Assembly: GCF_003048875.2 (NCBI RefSeq)
Contig: NZ_CP049264.1
Span: 310,001-374,000 of the forward strand
Length of the DNA: 64,000 nucleotides
Reading direction: 5' to 3'
From: Campylobacter concisus
GTDB taxonomy: Bacteria; Campylobacterota; Campylobacteria; Campylobacterales; Campylobacteraceae
Position numbers and translations under genes: made by a program. The first letter of the stretch is position 1; each line of letters starts with the position of its first letter. This document shows positions 29,292 to 39,294 of the stretch, in pieces. Below the pieces are notes generated by a model. It was not told the origin of the DNA, did not search any database, and worked only from the letters and a program-made list of their open reading frames with translations.

Positions 29292-31202
29292 ATGCCAGGC
29301 GACGAATCGCAAAAAAAGCACTTTAGTATGGTTAAAACCGTCACTTTGGTCGTGGTTTTGCTTCTTGCTTTCTTTGTAACTGAAAATTTAACGATCTACT
29401 CGTATAAATACAACAACGCACTTTCTACAAACAACTTTGATCTCAAAAAAAAGACCCAGTATCTAACACATCAATATGTAAATTATCTTAAAAATATAAG
29501 TAAATTTAATATTATAGATTTTCAAAATTATATAACCGATAACGCTGTTGGCGATATCTTTTTGCTAAAAGAAAATGGCAAAAACGGCTTTAAGATAGAG
29601 GCCTCTTCAAACAAAAGCCTCGTAAATAAAGACTACGAAGACAAGAGCTGTGGCGATATCTACTCGCATGATTTTCAAAAGGATTATTTCTGGGCTGAAA
29701 TTTTGCCAGAAAACAGCGCCAAAGTATGTATGTTTGTCGCCGTGAACGACTATATTTTAGGCTTTAAAGCGCATATCGATCAAAGGATAACTGGCACTAG
29801 CGACCCATTTTATTTTCAGTGGCTGATGAAAAACATGGCTGTCACTTTGATCTTAAGCTCGATTGGTCTATTTTTAGGGCTTGCGGTCTGTCTTTGGTTT
29901 GTATTTAAGTATCTAAACATCAAATTTGACTATCTAAAAGTAAAAGAAGAGAGCACTACTAAGATCGCCCAGCTACAAGAGAAGCTATATATCGATCCGA
30001 TGACCGGGCTTTTTAACAAGGCAGCGCTCATAAAAGATGTGAGCGAGTATAAATATCCAAAAGTGATACTTATGGATATCGATGATTTTGGCAAGATGAA
30101 CGACTACTACGGCAAATACGTGTGCGATCAGATCTTAAAACAAATGGCAAATCTCATCAAAGAATTTGCCAAAAATGAGAATATGAAGGCTTATTGTATC
30201 GAGGCGGACAGATTTGCTTTGGTTGAAGATAATAACGACTTTATCGACAGATACGAGGAGCTAGCTGAAAATTTACTAGATATCTTTAAAGGCAGGATGC
30301 TTAGCATAAAAGATGAAAATGGCGTAGAGGTCGATGATATAGAAATTCACAACACCATAGGCTTTGCGCTTGATAGCGATCAGACTTTAAGAAAGGCAAC
30401 CATCGCGTTAAAATCAGCCAAATCACTCGATAAAGACTATGTTTGCTACTTTAAAGGGCTAAGTCAAAAAGATGAGTACGCAAATCAGATCGAGCGCTCA
30501 AAGCTTATCCAAAACGCTACGATAAACGACAACATCGTGCCGTATTTTCAACCGATATTTGACGAGAAAAAGATCCCTATAAAATATGAATGCTTGATAA
30601 GAATTTTAGACCGCGACGACGTCATCTCGCCAAGCGTATTTTTGGATATCTCAAAGCGTATCAAGCGTTATGCAGACCTTGAAAAACAGCTCATTAAAAA
30701 GTGCTTTGAGCACCTCACTGAAGATCCAAATTTGGTTCTTTCTATAAATTTAAGCAGCCGAGATATGATAGATGGCGACGTTAGCGCACTTGTTTTAAAT
30801 TTGCTAAACAAGCACAATGTCGCTGGCAGGATAGTTTTTGAGATAGTCGAAGACGAGGAGCTAAAGAGTGCTGAGCGCGTCTCAGTCTTTGTTGAGCGTG
30901 CAAAGAGCATGGGCGCTATGATCGCGATAGACGACTTTGGCTCTGGTTACTCGAACTTTTCTTACATCATAAAGATCAAGCCAGACTACGTGAAGATCGA
31001 TGGCTCTATCATCAAAGACATCGATATCAATAAAGACTCATACGCTATCGCAAGCGCGATCGTGGCATTTGCAAAGGATCTTGGCATAAAAACGATCGCA
31101 GAGTATGTTCATTCTAAAGAAATCTTTAACGTCTGTAAGGAGATAGGCATCGACGAATTCCAGGGATTTTACTTGGGAATTCCTTCTAAAAAGGCGTTTT
31201 AG
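29292..31202 (+). CDS. Membrane-bound GGDEF/EAL protein, probable cyclic-di-GMP phosphodiesterase with degenerate GGDEF
   Basis: 636 residues. Membrane helices at ~16-36 and ~184-206 enclose a periplasmic sensor region of ~145 residues. The GGDEF domain (~230-395) keeps [14 protein letters not shown], but the signature loop reads EADRF in place of GGDEF, so cyclase activity is unlikely. The EAL domain (~405-636) has ECLIRI at the EAL position, [24 protein letters not shown] and a QGFYLG end, so metal-site residues appear intact. It probably hydrolyses cyclic-di-GMP in response to an external signal. Confidence 0.88.
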   Translation: MPGDESQKKHFSMVKTVTLVVVLLLAFFVTENLTIYSYKYNNALSTNNFDLKKKTQYLTHQYVNYLKNISKFNIIDFQNYITDNAVGDIFLLKENGKNGFKIEASSNKSLVNKDYEDKSCGDIYSHDFQKDYFWAEILPENSAKVCMFVAVNDYILGFKAHIDQRITGTSDPFYFQWLMKNMAVTLILSSIGLFLGLAVCLWFVFKYLNIKFDYLKVKEESTTKIAQLQEKLYIDPMTGLFNKAALIKDVSEYKYPKVILMDIDDFGKMNDYYGKYVCDQILKQMANLIKEFAKNENMKAYCIEADRFALVEDNNDFIDRYEELAENLLDIFKGRMLSIKDENGVEVDDIEIHNTIGFALDSDQTLRKATIALKSAKSLDKDYVCYFKGLSQKDEYANQIERSKLIQNATINDNIVPYFQPIFDEKKIPIKYECLIRILDRDDVISPSVFLDISKRIKRYADLEKQLIKKCFEHLTEDPNLVLSINLSSRDMIDGDVSALVLNLLNKHNVAGRIVFEIVEDEELKSAERVSVFVERAKSMGAMIAIDDFGSGYSNFSYIIKIKPDYVKIDGSIIKDIDINKDSYAIASAIVAFAKDLGIKTIAEYVHSKEIFNVCKEIGIDEFQGFYLGIPSKKAF

Positions 31203-32293
31203 TGGTAGTTAGCTTTTTAAAAGAGCTTTTAAAATTTCGTTCTATCACGCCAGATGATGCAGGCAGCTTAGAGTTTATCGCTAAATTTTTGCCTGATTTT
31301 GAGGCTAAATTTATAGAAAAAAATGGCACAAAAAATCTCATACTTTCTAAAATTTATGGAGATGGCGAGCATCTAGCTTTTGCAGGACACGTTGATGTCG
31401 TGCCACCAGGCGATGGCTGGGAGAGCGAGCCATTTACCCCGCTAGAAAAAGATGGCTACATCTACGCAAGGGGCGCGCAGGATATGAAAAGTGGCGTGGC
31501 TGCCTTTGTTTGTGCGTGCAAAGAGGCTAAATTTGATGGCAAGCTAAGCCTTATCTTAACAAGTGACGAAGAGGGCGATGGCACTTTTGGCACGCCTTTG
31601 GCACTTGAGTATCTGCGTGAGATAGGGGATTTGCCAAAATTTTGCGTCGTGGCTGAGCCAACTTGTGATAAGAAATTTGGTGATAGCATAAAGGTCGGCA
31701 GACGTGGCTCGATAAATGGTAAGATCGTGATAAAGGGCGTTCAAGGACACGTGGCATACCCAGAAAAATGCATAAATCCAGTAAATTTAATAGCTCCACT
31801 TTTAAGCAAGATAGCTGATCACGATATGGACGGAGGGAGCGAGTTTTTTAGCCCAAGCAAGATCGTGGTGACGGACATTCGTGGTGGCATGCAGGTTTGC
31901 AACGTCACGCCAAGCGAGCTTAGCATAATGTTTAACGTTAGAAACTCAAATTTAACCGATGTAAATGACGTTGAGAGCTATCTTAGAAGCGTTTTAGATG
32001 GGCTTAGTTACGAGCTTAGTATAAAGCAAAGCTCGAAGAGATTTTTAACGAACAAAGATAGCAAGATCGTAAGAAATTTAATGGCATCTGTTACAAAGAT
32101 CACCGGCGTTACGCCACTTTTAAACACAAAAGGTGGCACGAGCGATGCTAGGCACTTTGCTGAATTTGGCGTAGATGCGATAGAATTTGGCGTCATAAAC
32201 GACCGCATACACGCCAAAAACGAACGAGTTAGCATTGATGAAATAAATAAACTTTATGAAGTTTTTAAAGACCTGATAGAAAATTTTTACTAA
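31202..32293 (+). CDS. dapE: Succinyl-diaminopimelate desuccinylase
   Basis: 363 residues of the M20 metallopeptidase family. The first metal site is [14 protein letters not shown] and the second [12 protein letters not shown]. The catalytic Glu is in [12 protein letters not shown], and the end carries [13 protein letters not shown] and HAKNERV. It makes LL-diaminopimelate for lysine and peptidoglycan. It starts at a GTG overlapping the previous stop by one base, so it is cotranscribed with the cyclic-di-GMP gene. Confidence 0.95.
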   Translation: MVVSFLKELLKFRSITPDDAGSLEFIAKFLPDFEAKFIEKNGTKNLILSKIYGDGEHLAFAGHVDVVPPGDGWESEPFTPLEKDGYIYARGAQDMKSGVAAFVCACKEAKFDGKLSLILTSDEEGDGTFGTPLALEYLREIGDLPKFCVVAEPTCDKKFGDSIKVGRRGSINGKIVIKGVQGHVAYPEKCINPVNLIAPLLSKIADHDMDGGSEFFSPSKIVVTDIRGGMQVCNVTPSELSIMFNVRNSNLTDVNDVESYLRSVLDGLSYELSIKQSSKRFLTNKDSKIVRNLMASVTKITGVTPLLNTKGGTSDARHFAEFGVDAIEFGVINDRIHAKNERVSIDEINKLYEVFKDLIENFY

Positions 32294-32356
32294 TCTCATT
32301 TGTTATTAAATAGTTAAATTTAAACGCCATCGCTGGTGTCTTTGTAGGACAAGTTT

Positions 32357-32780
32357 TTAAGAAAAATGGCTACCTTTTACCTGAAACCGAAACTGCTCCA
32401 TTATATAGACCGCGCTTATTACCTCAACCACCGCTAAAATGGTGATCGTTATTATTAGAAGCGTCTGTTTGTCAGGATTTGAGTCTAGAAAGTAGCCAAC
32501 TCCAAGCAAAACAGCACGTCAAACCCCAGCACTAAGCGGGGTATGTAGGCAAAATCTAAAAATATTCATCCTGGCAAGTCCAGCTGGCAGGCTGATATAC
32601 TACGAATTTCTGGGATTAGGCGCGAGCTGAGGGTTGAAATTTCGCCTTGTTTATTAAAAGATGTCTTAAATTTACCTATCTTTTCGTGAGTTATACCTAC
32701 AAATTTGCCGTATTTTAAGATGATCTCACGCCCAAAAAATAGCAAAGACACTGCAAATATTTACACCATCTACGTTGGAT
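32357..32780 (-). pseudogene. DedA-family membrane protein, broken by a frameshift and a nonsense codon
   Basis: Two minus-strand frames together give a DedA-like protein. One frame (about 32751-32590) reads FGREIILKYGKFVGITHEKI and ends ...SSRLIPEIRS. A frameshift follows, and the next frame reads ISLPAGLARMNIFRFCLH, then an in-frame TGA, then RAVLLGVGYFLDSNPDKQ and a final membrane helix up to the TAA at 32357. LIPxxRSIISLPAGLARM is the DedA hallmark. The TGA lies where relatives as I recall them have Trp, so it may derive from TGG. The 5' part is not recognisable. This fills the 535-bp gap between dapE and the ABC transporter. Confidence 0.75.
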
Positions 32781-32828
32781 TTTTCACTAAAAAAGCTTAA
32801 CTAAATTTGGCTGCTTTTGCAGTCAAAT

Positions 32829-34484
32829 TTACTCATTCTTGATTTTTATCACCTCATCAAAAAGGTCAAAAAGCTCACTTTGGTGTGTGATCATCATCAC
32901 GCTAAGCTCTTTAAAATCACTTCTTAAATTTGTCAAAATTTCAGTCGCTGAAGCAATGTCAAGCGCCGATGTTGCTTCGTCTAAAAATAAAAATTTTGGC
33001 TTTAAAAGATAAACTCTAGCAAAATTTAGTCTCTCTTTTTCACCACCACTCATTATCTTTGCGTAGTCTAACACTTCGTCTAAATTTTTAAATTTGCCTA
33101 GTCCAACTCTGTCTAAAATTTTGTAAATTTCACTATCAGCTAAAGCGTTTTCATTTGGGTACGAGATAAGCTCTTTGAGGCTTGATTTTGTTAAATAACT
33201 TTTTTGAGGCACAAACATCACACCATCTTTTGGCATCTTTATTTCGCCATCGCCGTATTGCCAAAGATTTGCTAAGTATCTAAAAGCCGTACTTTTGCCA
33301 GCTCCGCTCTTTGCATTTAGCACTAGCCATCTTCTAGGGCTTAAACTAAAGCTTAAATTTTTAAATAAAACTTCATCATTTGGAGTTTTTATCGTTAAAT
33401 TTTTACAACTTATGGCATCGTCGTTTTTGTCAAAAACATTGCTTTCTTTTGTGCTGTTAAGTGCACTCACAAAAGTATATATACGCTCTACACTAGCGGC
33501 AAATTCCATGATATGTTTGTAGTAGTCCATAAACCACGCAAGACCGTCTTGAACTTTATAAAATGCTGTTCTTGCCTGCATCATGTCGCCAAAACTCATA
33601 GTGCCAGCTAGATAAAGCGGCAAGGAGGCAAAGATTGGTATTAGATTTGTCACCTTTAGGTAGCTAGCGCTAAAGCACTCTAGTCTAAATTCGGTGTTGA
33701 TGATATCTTTGTAGTTTTTTACGATTTTTAAAAAGCTCTCTCTAAATCTTCCTTTTTCTCTCTTTGCTCCGCCCAAAAAGGCGGCAGCTTCAGCATTTTC
33801 TCTAAGGATTAGCAGGTTTGCTCTATAGTTTGCTTCAAGGTGCTGTTTATCAAAATTGAGGGGCTTTAGTTTTTTGCCGATGAGATGAGTTGTGAGCGAG
33901 CAAATGAGCGTGTAGATGATGGCGATATAGACTAAAAAGCCACTTATCTCAAAATGCATTTCACCAAAATCAACCTTTAAAATTTTAGAAGCTTGCCAAA
34001 GTATAAAGACAAAAGCTACTAAATTTGCGATGTTATAGACGAAGGACTTGACCAAATTTACGCTACTTTGAACAAACAATAGACTATCTTCAGCAATCCT
34101 TTGATCAGGGTTGTCGAAATTTGCATCTATAAGAGTAACCTTGTAAAAGTTAGAATTTTTAAGCCAAAGATCTTCTAGCTTTGAGCTTAGGCTCTCTCGC
34201 CAAGAAATGATGAGAAATTTCTTTAAGTAGCTGCCATAAACTATGAAAACTACGATAAATAGCGTGTATAGTAAAAATTCTCCTATAAGTGGCAAGATCA
34301 GGCTCTTGTTAAATGCGCTTAGTGCGTCGTAAAATCGTTTTTCCCACTCATTCATCAAGACTGCTATCTTTGTCACACCAAGGCTTGCAAATATCATCAA
34401 GGCAAGGATTATCCATGCTTTTAAAGCTTTTTTATCTAGCCAAAACCAAGCTGAAATTTCAAAAAACTGCCTTAAAATTTTCAA
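32829..34484 (-). CDS. ABC transporter with fused permease and ATPase, SbmA/BacA-YddA type
   Basis: 551 residues. The N-terminal ~330 residues hold five or six membrane segments with the family pattern NEWEKRFYDAL and NPDQRIAED of the SbmA/BacA-like permease domain. The C-terminal ATPase has Walker A AKSGAGKST, signature MSGGEKERL and Walker B FLFLDEATSALD. Relatives move peptides, cobalamin or siderophore-like compounds. It lies 51 bp downstream of a siderophore receptor on the same strand, which suggests a role in siderophore or iron-related traffic. Direction of transport cannot be read from the sequence. Confidence 0.85.
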   Translation of the reverse strand: MKILRQFFEISAWFWLDKKALKAWIILALMIFASLGVTKIAVLMNEWEKRFYDALSAFNKSLILPLIGEFLLYTLFIVVFIVYGSYLKKFLIISWRESLSSKLEDLWLKNSNFYKVTLIDANFDNPDQRIAEDSLLFVQSSVNLVKSFVYNIANLVAFVFILWQASKILKVDFGEMHFEISGFLVYIAIIYTLICSLTTHLIGKKLKPLNFDKQHLEANYRANLLILRENAEAAAFLGGAKREKGRFRESFLKIVKNYKDIINTEFRLECFSASYLKVTNLIPIFASLPLYLAGTMSFGDMMQARTAFYKVQDGLAWFMDYYKHIMEFAASVERIYTFVSALNSTKESNVFDKNDDAISCKNLTIKTPNDEVLFKNLSFSLSPRRWLVLNAKSGAGKSTAFRYLANLWQYGDGEIKMPKDGVMFVPQKSYLTKSSLKELISYPNENALADSEIYKILDRVGLGKFKNLDEVLDYAKIMSGGEKERLNFARVYLLKPKFLFLDEATSALDIASATEILTNLRSDFKELSVMMITHQSELFDLFDEVIKIKNE

Positions 34485-34505
34485 ATTTTTCCTTTAAATT
34501 TAAAG

Positions 34506-34529
34506 TCCCAAAGCCAAAAAGCCTTGGGA
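34506..34529 (-). terminator. Hairpin between the siderophore receptor and the ABC transporter genes
   Basis: Read on the minus strand, TCCCAAGGC (34529-34521) pairs with GCTTTGGGA (34514-34506), with one G-U pair and a T-rich loop of 6 nt. It lies just after the receptor stop and about 20 bp before the ABC transporter start. There is no immediate T-tract, so it may act as partial termination or an mRNA-processing hairpin that lowers transporter expression relative to the receptor. Confidence 0.45.
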
Positions 34530-34535
34530 TTAAAT

Positions 34536-36839
34536 TTAGTATTTGTAGTTAAAACTTAACATAAAGCTTCTAGGCTCGCCGTAAAAGTTGTTCATACCAG
34601 CGGTTCTATTGTGCGTATTGTAAAAATACTTCTTATCGGTTATGTTTTTAACGATCAGACCTACACTAAAGTTGTCATTTATCAAGTAGTTGATATTTGC
34701 ATCCCAAAGGGCATAACCTTTTTGCTCTGGTACGTAGTATTTTATAGCTGAGCCTGAACTCATATTGTCTTTCATATAGATACCACTTGTTTTGCTTTGG
34801 TATCTAACTCCCGTGCCGATGCTTAGTTTTTGAGTGCCAACAAGCGGTATTTCATAACTTGTATAGAGCTTAAACATATGTCTTGGGATGTACTTTTTAG
34901 CGTCAGCCCCTTTGTTGTAATCAACATTTGATGATGTTTTTCTTTCACTTTTTAGATATTCGCTTTTATTAAATGTATATCCAGCCATCACGCTCCACCT
35001 CTCAGTTATCGAGCCTGAAATTTCAGCGTCTATACCTCTGCTTCGTACCTTCCCCTCTGCGATAGAGTAGTTTGAATTATTTGGATCTGTTATGGCTCTA
35101 TTTTCTTGGATTATTTGAAAGAGTGCAACAGCTGTATTTAACGCGCCACCTAAAAACTCAGACTTAACGCCTGTTTCTACGTTATATCCTACGACTGGTT
35201 CAAGGACATTTTTATTTGCATCAGTTGCGCTTTGAGGTTTAAAAATTTCAGCATAGCTTACGTACCAGCTATGATCTTTTAAAAAGTCCCATGTTAGACC
35301 CGCATAAGGTGAAAATTTTGATTTTGTGATATAGGTATTTGCAGATCTTGCACCAGTTTTATGATTTTTATTAAAGCTGTCATATTTTACTCTAGCAAAT
35401 CTTCCACCAAGGATCATATGCCAATCATCACTAAAGTTATATCTAGTGCCAGCTGTTAGAGCTTGCTGGTAAATTGTATTTGTAAAAGTTTTATTTAAAG
35501 TTGAATTTGTTCCACCCCAGTTTGGTTCGGCTATGGCTGAAGAGCTCCAGTTATATATGCCAAGTCCAAGTGATGCTAAGGATATACTTGGCATTCTGAT
35601 ATCATGCTCTACAAATTTCTCCTTACTAAGTGAGCCATTTACGAAGATATCATGTTTTTGTCCAAATAGTTCGTACTTTCCATCTACTCCAAGCTTTAGA
35701 TTGACCTCTTTTGAGCCATTATCGTATTTTTGTCGGCGTATATCATGAGATGGTGCTGCCGGATCATAAGGATTGACCCCGCCCATTGAGCCAAATTTTA
35801 TTACGCCGTCACTTTTTGTATAGTTTAGCTTTGCATAGGCTTTGTAGTCATCATTAAACTGATGAGAAATTTCTGTAAAGGCATTATATTTTTCATAAAT
35901 GCTATTGTTCCAGTTTGCACCAAAGTAGCTTTTTCTATCTAAATTTAAATTATTGCCATCTTTATCAAGCGCTGGTACGCCGTATATGTCATAAACTTCG
36001 CTTGTCTTTTGCCATATAAGCCCAGCAGTAAGCAGTGTTTTATCAGTTAAATCAAACTCAAATATCCCACCCAGCGCTCCGCGCCAGCCATTGCGGTAGC
36101 GTTTATATGTACCATTTTTACTTAAAACACCGATCAATCTTCCTCGCACTGAGCCAGATTCATTTAAAGCATTGCTAATATCAAACGTACCTCGGTAATT
36201 ATCCCAGCTGCCTAAATTTAGGCTTGTGTTAAAAGCAAATTCTCTAGTTGGGCGTTTGCGGACTAAATTTACAGTGCCACCTGGCTCGCCGTTACTTTGT
36301 GTAAGACCTGCTGCACCTCTTAAGACTTCGACTCTATCGTAAAACTCAAGATCCGTAAATTCTTTAGAATAGCCAAGCGGTCCTTGAACCGATGAAGAGA
36401 CTGATGATGCGATACCATCTTCTTGTATATTATCTACGTCAAAGCCACGTGAATTTATCCTAAGGCGTCCAGTATCGTTTCTAACAGCAATTCCTGGGGC
36501 GTATTGCAAAGCTGAATTTACATCTTTTAAATTTAGATCTTTTATGAGCTGATTTAAGATAACAGAGACTGATTGTGGTGTCTCTTTTATGCTTAGACCT
36601 AGTCCCGTTGCGGTATTCATCCTATCGGCTGTGTATGAGCCAGTGCCTTCAGTCTTTGAAAGATCACCCACTACTTGCACCTCTGCAAGGCTAGTATCAG
36701 CTAAATTTTGGTCATTTGAACTAGTGCTATTTTGGGTAGTAGCTGCATCGTTTGTCTTGTTTATATTGGTACTATTGGCTGCAAATAGTGTATTTGCGCT
36801 AAGAGTTAGTGCAAATGCAATGGATAACTTATATCTCAT
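34536..36839 (-). CDS. TonB-dependent siderophore receptor
   Basis: 767 residues with a signal peptide (to about residue 20, AFALTLSANTLFAA). The plug domain has KETPQSVSVI, RGFDVDNIQEDGI and EVLRGAAGLTQSNGEPGGTVNLVRKRP, which are typical of FhuE/FpvA-type siderophore receptors. The barrel ends in a C-terminal aromatic strand (MLSFNYKY). It imports a ferric siderophore across the outer membrane using ExbB/ExbD/TonB. A Fur-like box overlaps its probable start of transcription. The siderophore cannot be identified from the sequence. Confidence 0.93.
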   Translation of the reverse strand: MRYKLSIAFALTLSANTLFAANSTNINKTNDAATTQNSTSSNDQNLADTSLAEVQVVGDLSKTEGTGSYTADRMNTATGLGLSIKETPQSVSVILNQLIKDLNLKDVNSALQYAPGIAVRNDTGRLRINSRGFDVDNIQEDGIASSVSSSVQGPLGYSKEFTDLEFYDRVEVLRGAAGLTQSNGEPGGTVNLVRKRPTREFAFNTSLNLGSWDNYRGTFDISNALNESGSVRGRLIGVLSKNGTYKRYRNGWRGALGGIFEFDLTDKTLLTAGLIWQKTSEVYDIYGVPALDKDGNNLNLDRKSYFGANWNNSIYEKYNAFTEISHQFNDDYKAYAKLNYTKSDGVIKFGSMGGVNPYDPAAPSHDIRRQKYDNGSKEVNLKLGVDGKYELFGQKHDIFVNGSLSKEKFVEHDIRMPSISLASLGLGIYNWSSSAIAEPNWGGTNSTLNKTFTNTIYQQALTAGTRYNFSDDWHMILGGRFARVKYDSFNKNHKTGARSANTYITKSKFSPYAGLTWDFLKDHSWYVSYAEIFKPQSATDANKNVLEPVVGYNVETGVKSEFLGGALNTAVALFQIIQENRAITDPNNSNYSIAEGKVRSRGIDAEISGSITERWSVMAGYTFNKSEYLKSERKTSSNVDYNKGADAKKYIPRHMFKLYTSYEIPLVGTQKLSIGTGVRYQSKTSGIYMKDNMSSGSAIKYYVPEQKGYALWDANINYLINDNFSVGLIVKNITDKKYFYNTHNRTAGMNNFYGEPRSFMLSFNYKY

Positions 36840-36852
36840 AATATACTCCTAT

Positions 36853-36884
36853 TTTAATAATCATTATTATTTTATAAAATTATA
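36853..36884 (-). promoter_or_regulatory. Fur-box-like operator and -10 element of the siderophore receptor gene
   Basis: Minus-strand TATAAT (36884 to 36879) is followed about 8-10 bp later by AATAATGATTATT (36868 to 36856), a perfect palindrome around one central base within a 19-bp stretch resembling the Fur consensus. The Shine-Dalgarno AGGAG follows at 36848-36844, just before the ATG at 36839. Bound Fur would cover the transcription start and repress when iron is plentiful. The fur gene itself is in this window (52252-52719). Confidence 0.7.
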
Positions 36885-36982
36885 TAAATATGAGATTAAA
36901 GAATAATAAATTTTTAACAAAAAATTTACTGAAATTTTACATAGCTAAAATTTAAATAGTTTTGTTTAAAAATGAAGTAGAG

Positions 36983-37008
36983 AATTTAGCCACCAAAGTG
37001 GCTAAATT
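36983..37008 (-). terminator. Hairpin terminator of the SurA-like gene
   Basis: AATTTAGCCAC and GTGGCTAAATT form a perfect 11-bp stem around a CAAA loop, six bases after the minus-strand stop. The region beyond has short T runs (CATTTTT) rather than an immediate U-tract. It is the likely 3' end of the chaperone transcript. Confidence 0.55.
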
Positions 37009-37013
37009 TGAAG

Positions 37014-37844
37014 TTATCTTAGGATTTGAATTTTTGCTTTTGCGCGGAGTTTTTCGAAGTAATCACTCATTAATTTTTCTTGCTCGCCTTGGTAAAGCTC
37101 GTTTATAACGTTATCTTTTACATCAGCAAAGCTTGGTGTGTATGAGCCGATCTTCTCTTTTACTAAAAACATATCAAAACTGTCAGGTCCTTGCAAAGGC
37201 TGTGTGTAGTCGCCGTTATTTGTGCTTGAGATGATCGCAGCAAGTCTTGGATCTATGCTTTGATAGTCTAAACTCACCTCTTGTGTTTGCACGCCGTCTA
37301 GTAGCTTCGGACTTGTCTTTTGAGCTTCAAGCAGATCAGGGTCTTTTGCTCTATAAACTACGACTCTAGCGGTGCTAAAAACCTTAAATTTATCAGGATT
37401 AGCGTCAAAATACGCCTTTGCTTTTTGCTCGTTTATGTTTTTGCCAGCCTCAGCAGCTATGCTTTTATAAAGTTTTTCTTGAAGCATCTTGTGCTCTAGG
37501 TTGTTTTTAAAGTCCAAAAAGTCCATGCCTTGAGCTTGGATAGAGCTTCTAAACTGCGAATTTGTCATGCCATTTTGCTTTGCGATCGCCTCGATCCTGT
37601 CGTTTAGCTCAAAAGGTGTAACGCTTAAATTTAAGTTTTTTATCTGTGCATCTTCAAGTCTATCTCTGATAAGCAAATTTAAAGCGTCCTGCTCTGTTGT
37701 CTTTAGCTGTTCCTTCAAACTATAAACCTCGTAAAGCGTGATAGGCTCGTTCTCCACAATAGCTGCGATGCCGTTTATCATCTGAGCTGAATATAAATTT
37801 AAGGCACTTAACACGCCAGCAGCCAAAAAGAGCAATTTTTTCAT
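37014..37844 (-). CDS. SurA-like periplasmic chaperone / peptidyl-prolyl isomerase
   Basis: 276 residues from the ATG at 37844, which has AAAGG just upstream; a longer frame to 37889 would extend into the promoter. Signal peptide MKKLLFLAAGVLSALNLYSA. The N-terminal chaperone domain starts INGIAAIVENEPITLYEV, the SurA pattern. The following ~120 residues correspond to a parvulin-like domain lacking a clear PPIase core, then a C-terminal helix. It probably assists outer membrane protein folding. The divergent gltX, malic enzyme and upp order matches my memory of C. jejuni Cj1289-Cj1286c. Confidence 0.85.
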   Translation of the reverse strand: MKKLLFLAAGVLSALNLYSAQMINGIAAIVENEPITLYEVYSLKEQLKTTEQDALNLLIRDRLEDAQIKNLNLSVTPFELNDRIEAIAKQNGMTNSQFRSSIQAQGMDFLDFKNNLEHKMLQEKLYKSIAAEAGKNINEQKAKAYFDANPDKFKVFSTARVVVYRAKDPDLLEAQKTSPKLLDGVQTQEVSLDYQSIDPRLAAIISSTNNGDYTQPLQGPDSFDMFLVKEKIGSYTPSFADVKDNVINELYQGEQEKLMSDYFEKLRAKAKIQILR

Positions 37845-37874
37845 AATGAAACCTTTGTTTAAGTATTTAGTAAA

Positions 37875-37894
37875 TATAATTTTGGGCAATTATA
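37875..37894. promoter_or_regulatory. Back-to-back promoters for the SurA-like gene and gltX
   Basis: Plus-strand TATAAT at 37875-37880 would start gltX transcription near 37887. Minus-strand TATAAT (37894 to 37889) would start the chaperone transcript near 37882. The two face outward with overlapping start regions in a 70-bp spacer, so they are likely mutually exclusive. Confidence 0.5.
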
Positions 37895-37914
37895 ACATAA
37901 AAATAAGGCACAAA

Positions 37915-39294
37915 ATGATAGTTACTAGATTTGCTCCGTCGCCTACTGGATACCTACATATAGGCGGACTTAGGACAGCTCTTTATAATTATTTATACGC
38001 AAGAGCTAACAATGGAAAATTTCTGCTCCGCATCGAAGATACTGACTTAAAACGAAACTCAGAAGAGGCCACGCAAGCGATAAAAGAGGCATTTGCTTGG
38101 TGCAAGCTAGATCACGACGGCGAAGTGACCTATCAGTCAAAGAGATTTGATCTTTACAAAGAGTATGTTAAAAAGCTGCTTGATGAGGGCAAAGCCTACA
38201 AATGCTACATGAGCAAAGAGGAGCTTGAGGAGCTTAGAGCTAGTCAAGAGGCTAGAAAAGAGCGCCCAAAATACGATAATAGATATAGAGATTTTACTGG
38301 CACGCCTCCAGCTGGCATCGAGCCAGTCATCCGTATAAAAGCCCCACTTAGCGGCGAGATCGTCATACATGACGGCATAAAAGGCGAGGTTAAATTTAAG
38401 GTTGAAGATATCTTAGATGACTTCATCATCGCAAGAAGCGACGGCACGCCAACATACAACTTCACAGTTGTGATAGACGATGCGCTAATGGGCGTAACTG
38501 ACGTTATTCGCGGCGATGACCACCTCTCAAATACCCCAAAACAGATCGTTCTTTACGAGGCACTTGGCTTTAAGGTGCCAAAATTTTATCATGTCGCTAT
38601 GATAAACGGTGAGGACGGCAAAAAGCTTAGCAAAAGGCATGGCGCAACTGACGTTATGGAGTATAAAAAGATGGGCTACTTGCCTGAAGCGCTCTTAAAT
38701 TTTCTCGTTCGTCTTGGCTGGAGCCACGGTGATGATGAGATTTTTACTATCGAGGATATGCTTAAATACTTCAATCCAAACGATATCAACAAAAGCTCAA
38801 GTACCTACAACGCTCAAAAGCTTGACTGGCTAAATTCTCACTATATAAAAACTTTGCCTTACGAGAGGCTAGCGCACGATATGCTTGAGTTTGGCGTGGA
38901 TTTTAAGGCTTTGGTAAAGGGCGAGCTACTGCTAAATTCGCTCCGTGAGAGATCAAAGACCTTGATCGAAATGGCAAACAGCGCAAATGCTATCATCAAC
39001 GCTCCAAAAAGCTACGACGAGAAAGCTTGGGCTAAATTTATAAATGAAAATAGCAAAGAAATTTTGGCAAAATTTGCTCAAATTTTAGACCGCGACCTTG
39101 ATGCTAAAGGCTATGAGGAGCTAACTAATAAATTTTTAGAGCAAAATGGCTTAAAACTAAAAGACCTAGCTCAGGCCCTAAGGATAGCGCTAACTGGCTC
39201 AAGCGTGAGCCCAAGTATATTTGAGGTGCTTGAAGTAGTAGGTAGTAACGAGATCAAAAACAGAATACAAAATTTATTAAAGGAAGAGAAATGA
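37915..39294 (+). CDS. gltX: Glutamyl-tRNA synthetase
   Basis: 459 residues from the ATG at 37915, preceded by TAAGG; the frame extends upstream to 37846 but into the divergent promoter. HIGH motif region [20 protein letters not shown] and KMSKS equivalent KLSKRHGA are clear. Epsilonproteobacteria usually have two such enzymes, one of which charges tRNA-Gln for the GatCAB step; the sequence alone does not tell me which this is. It overlaps the malic enzyme gene by 4 bp. Confidence 0.95.
   Translation: MIVTRFAPSPTGYLHIGGLRTALYNYLYARANNGKFLLRIEDTDLKRNSEEATQAIKEAFAWCKLDHDGEVTYQSKRFDLYKEYVKKLLDEGKAYKCYMSKEELEELRASQEARKERPKYDNRYRDFTGTPPAGIEPVIRIKAPLSGEIVIHDGIKGEVKFKVEDILDDFIIARSDGTPTYNFTVVIDDALMGVTDVIRGDDHLSNTPKQIVLYEALGFKVPKFYHVAMINGEDGKKLSKRHGATDVMEYKKMGYLPEALLNFLVRLGWSHGDDEIFTIEDMLKYFNPNDINKSSSTYNAQKLDWLNSHYIKTLPYERLAHDMLEFGVDFKALVKGELLLNSLRERSKTLIEMANSANAIINAPKSYDEKAWAKFINENSKEILAKFAQILDRDLDAKGYEELTNKFLEQNGLKLKDLAQALRIALTGSSVSPSIFEVLEVVGSNEIKNRIQNLLKEEK

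Noticed and set aside
32566-32751. Separate 61-residue minus-strand gene
   Set aside because: Its sequence continues as a DedA protein in the next frame, so it is a piece of a pseudogene and not an independent gene.
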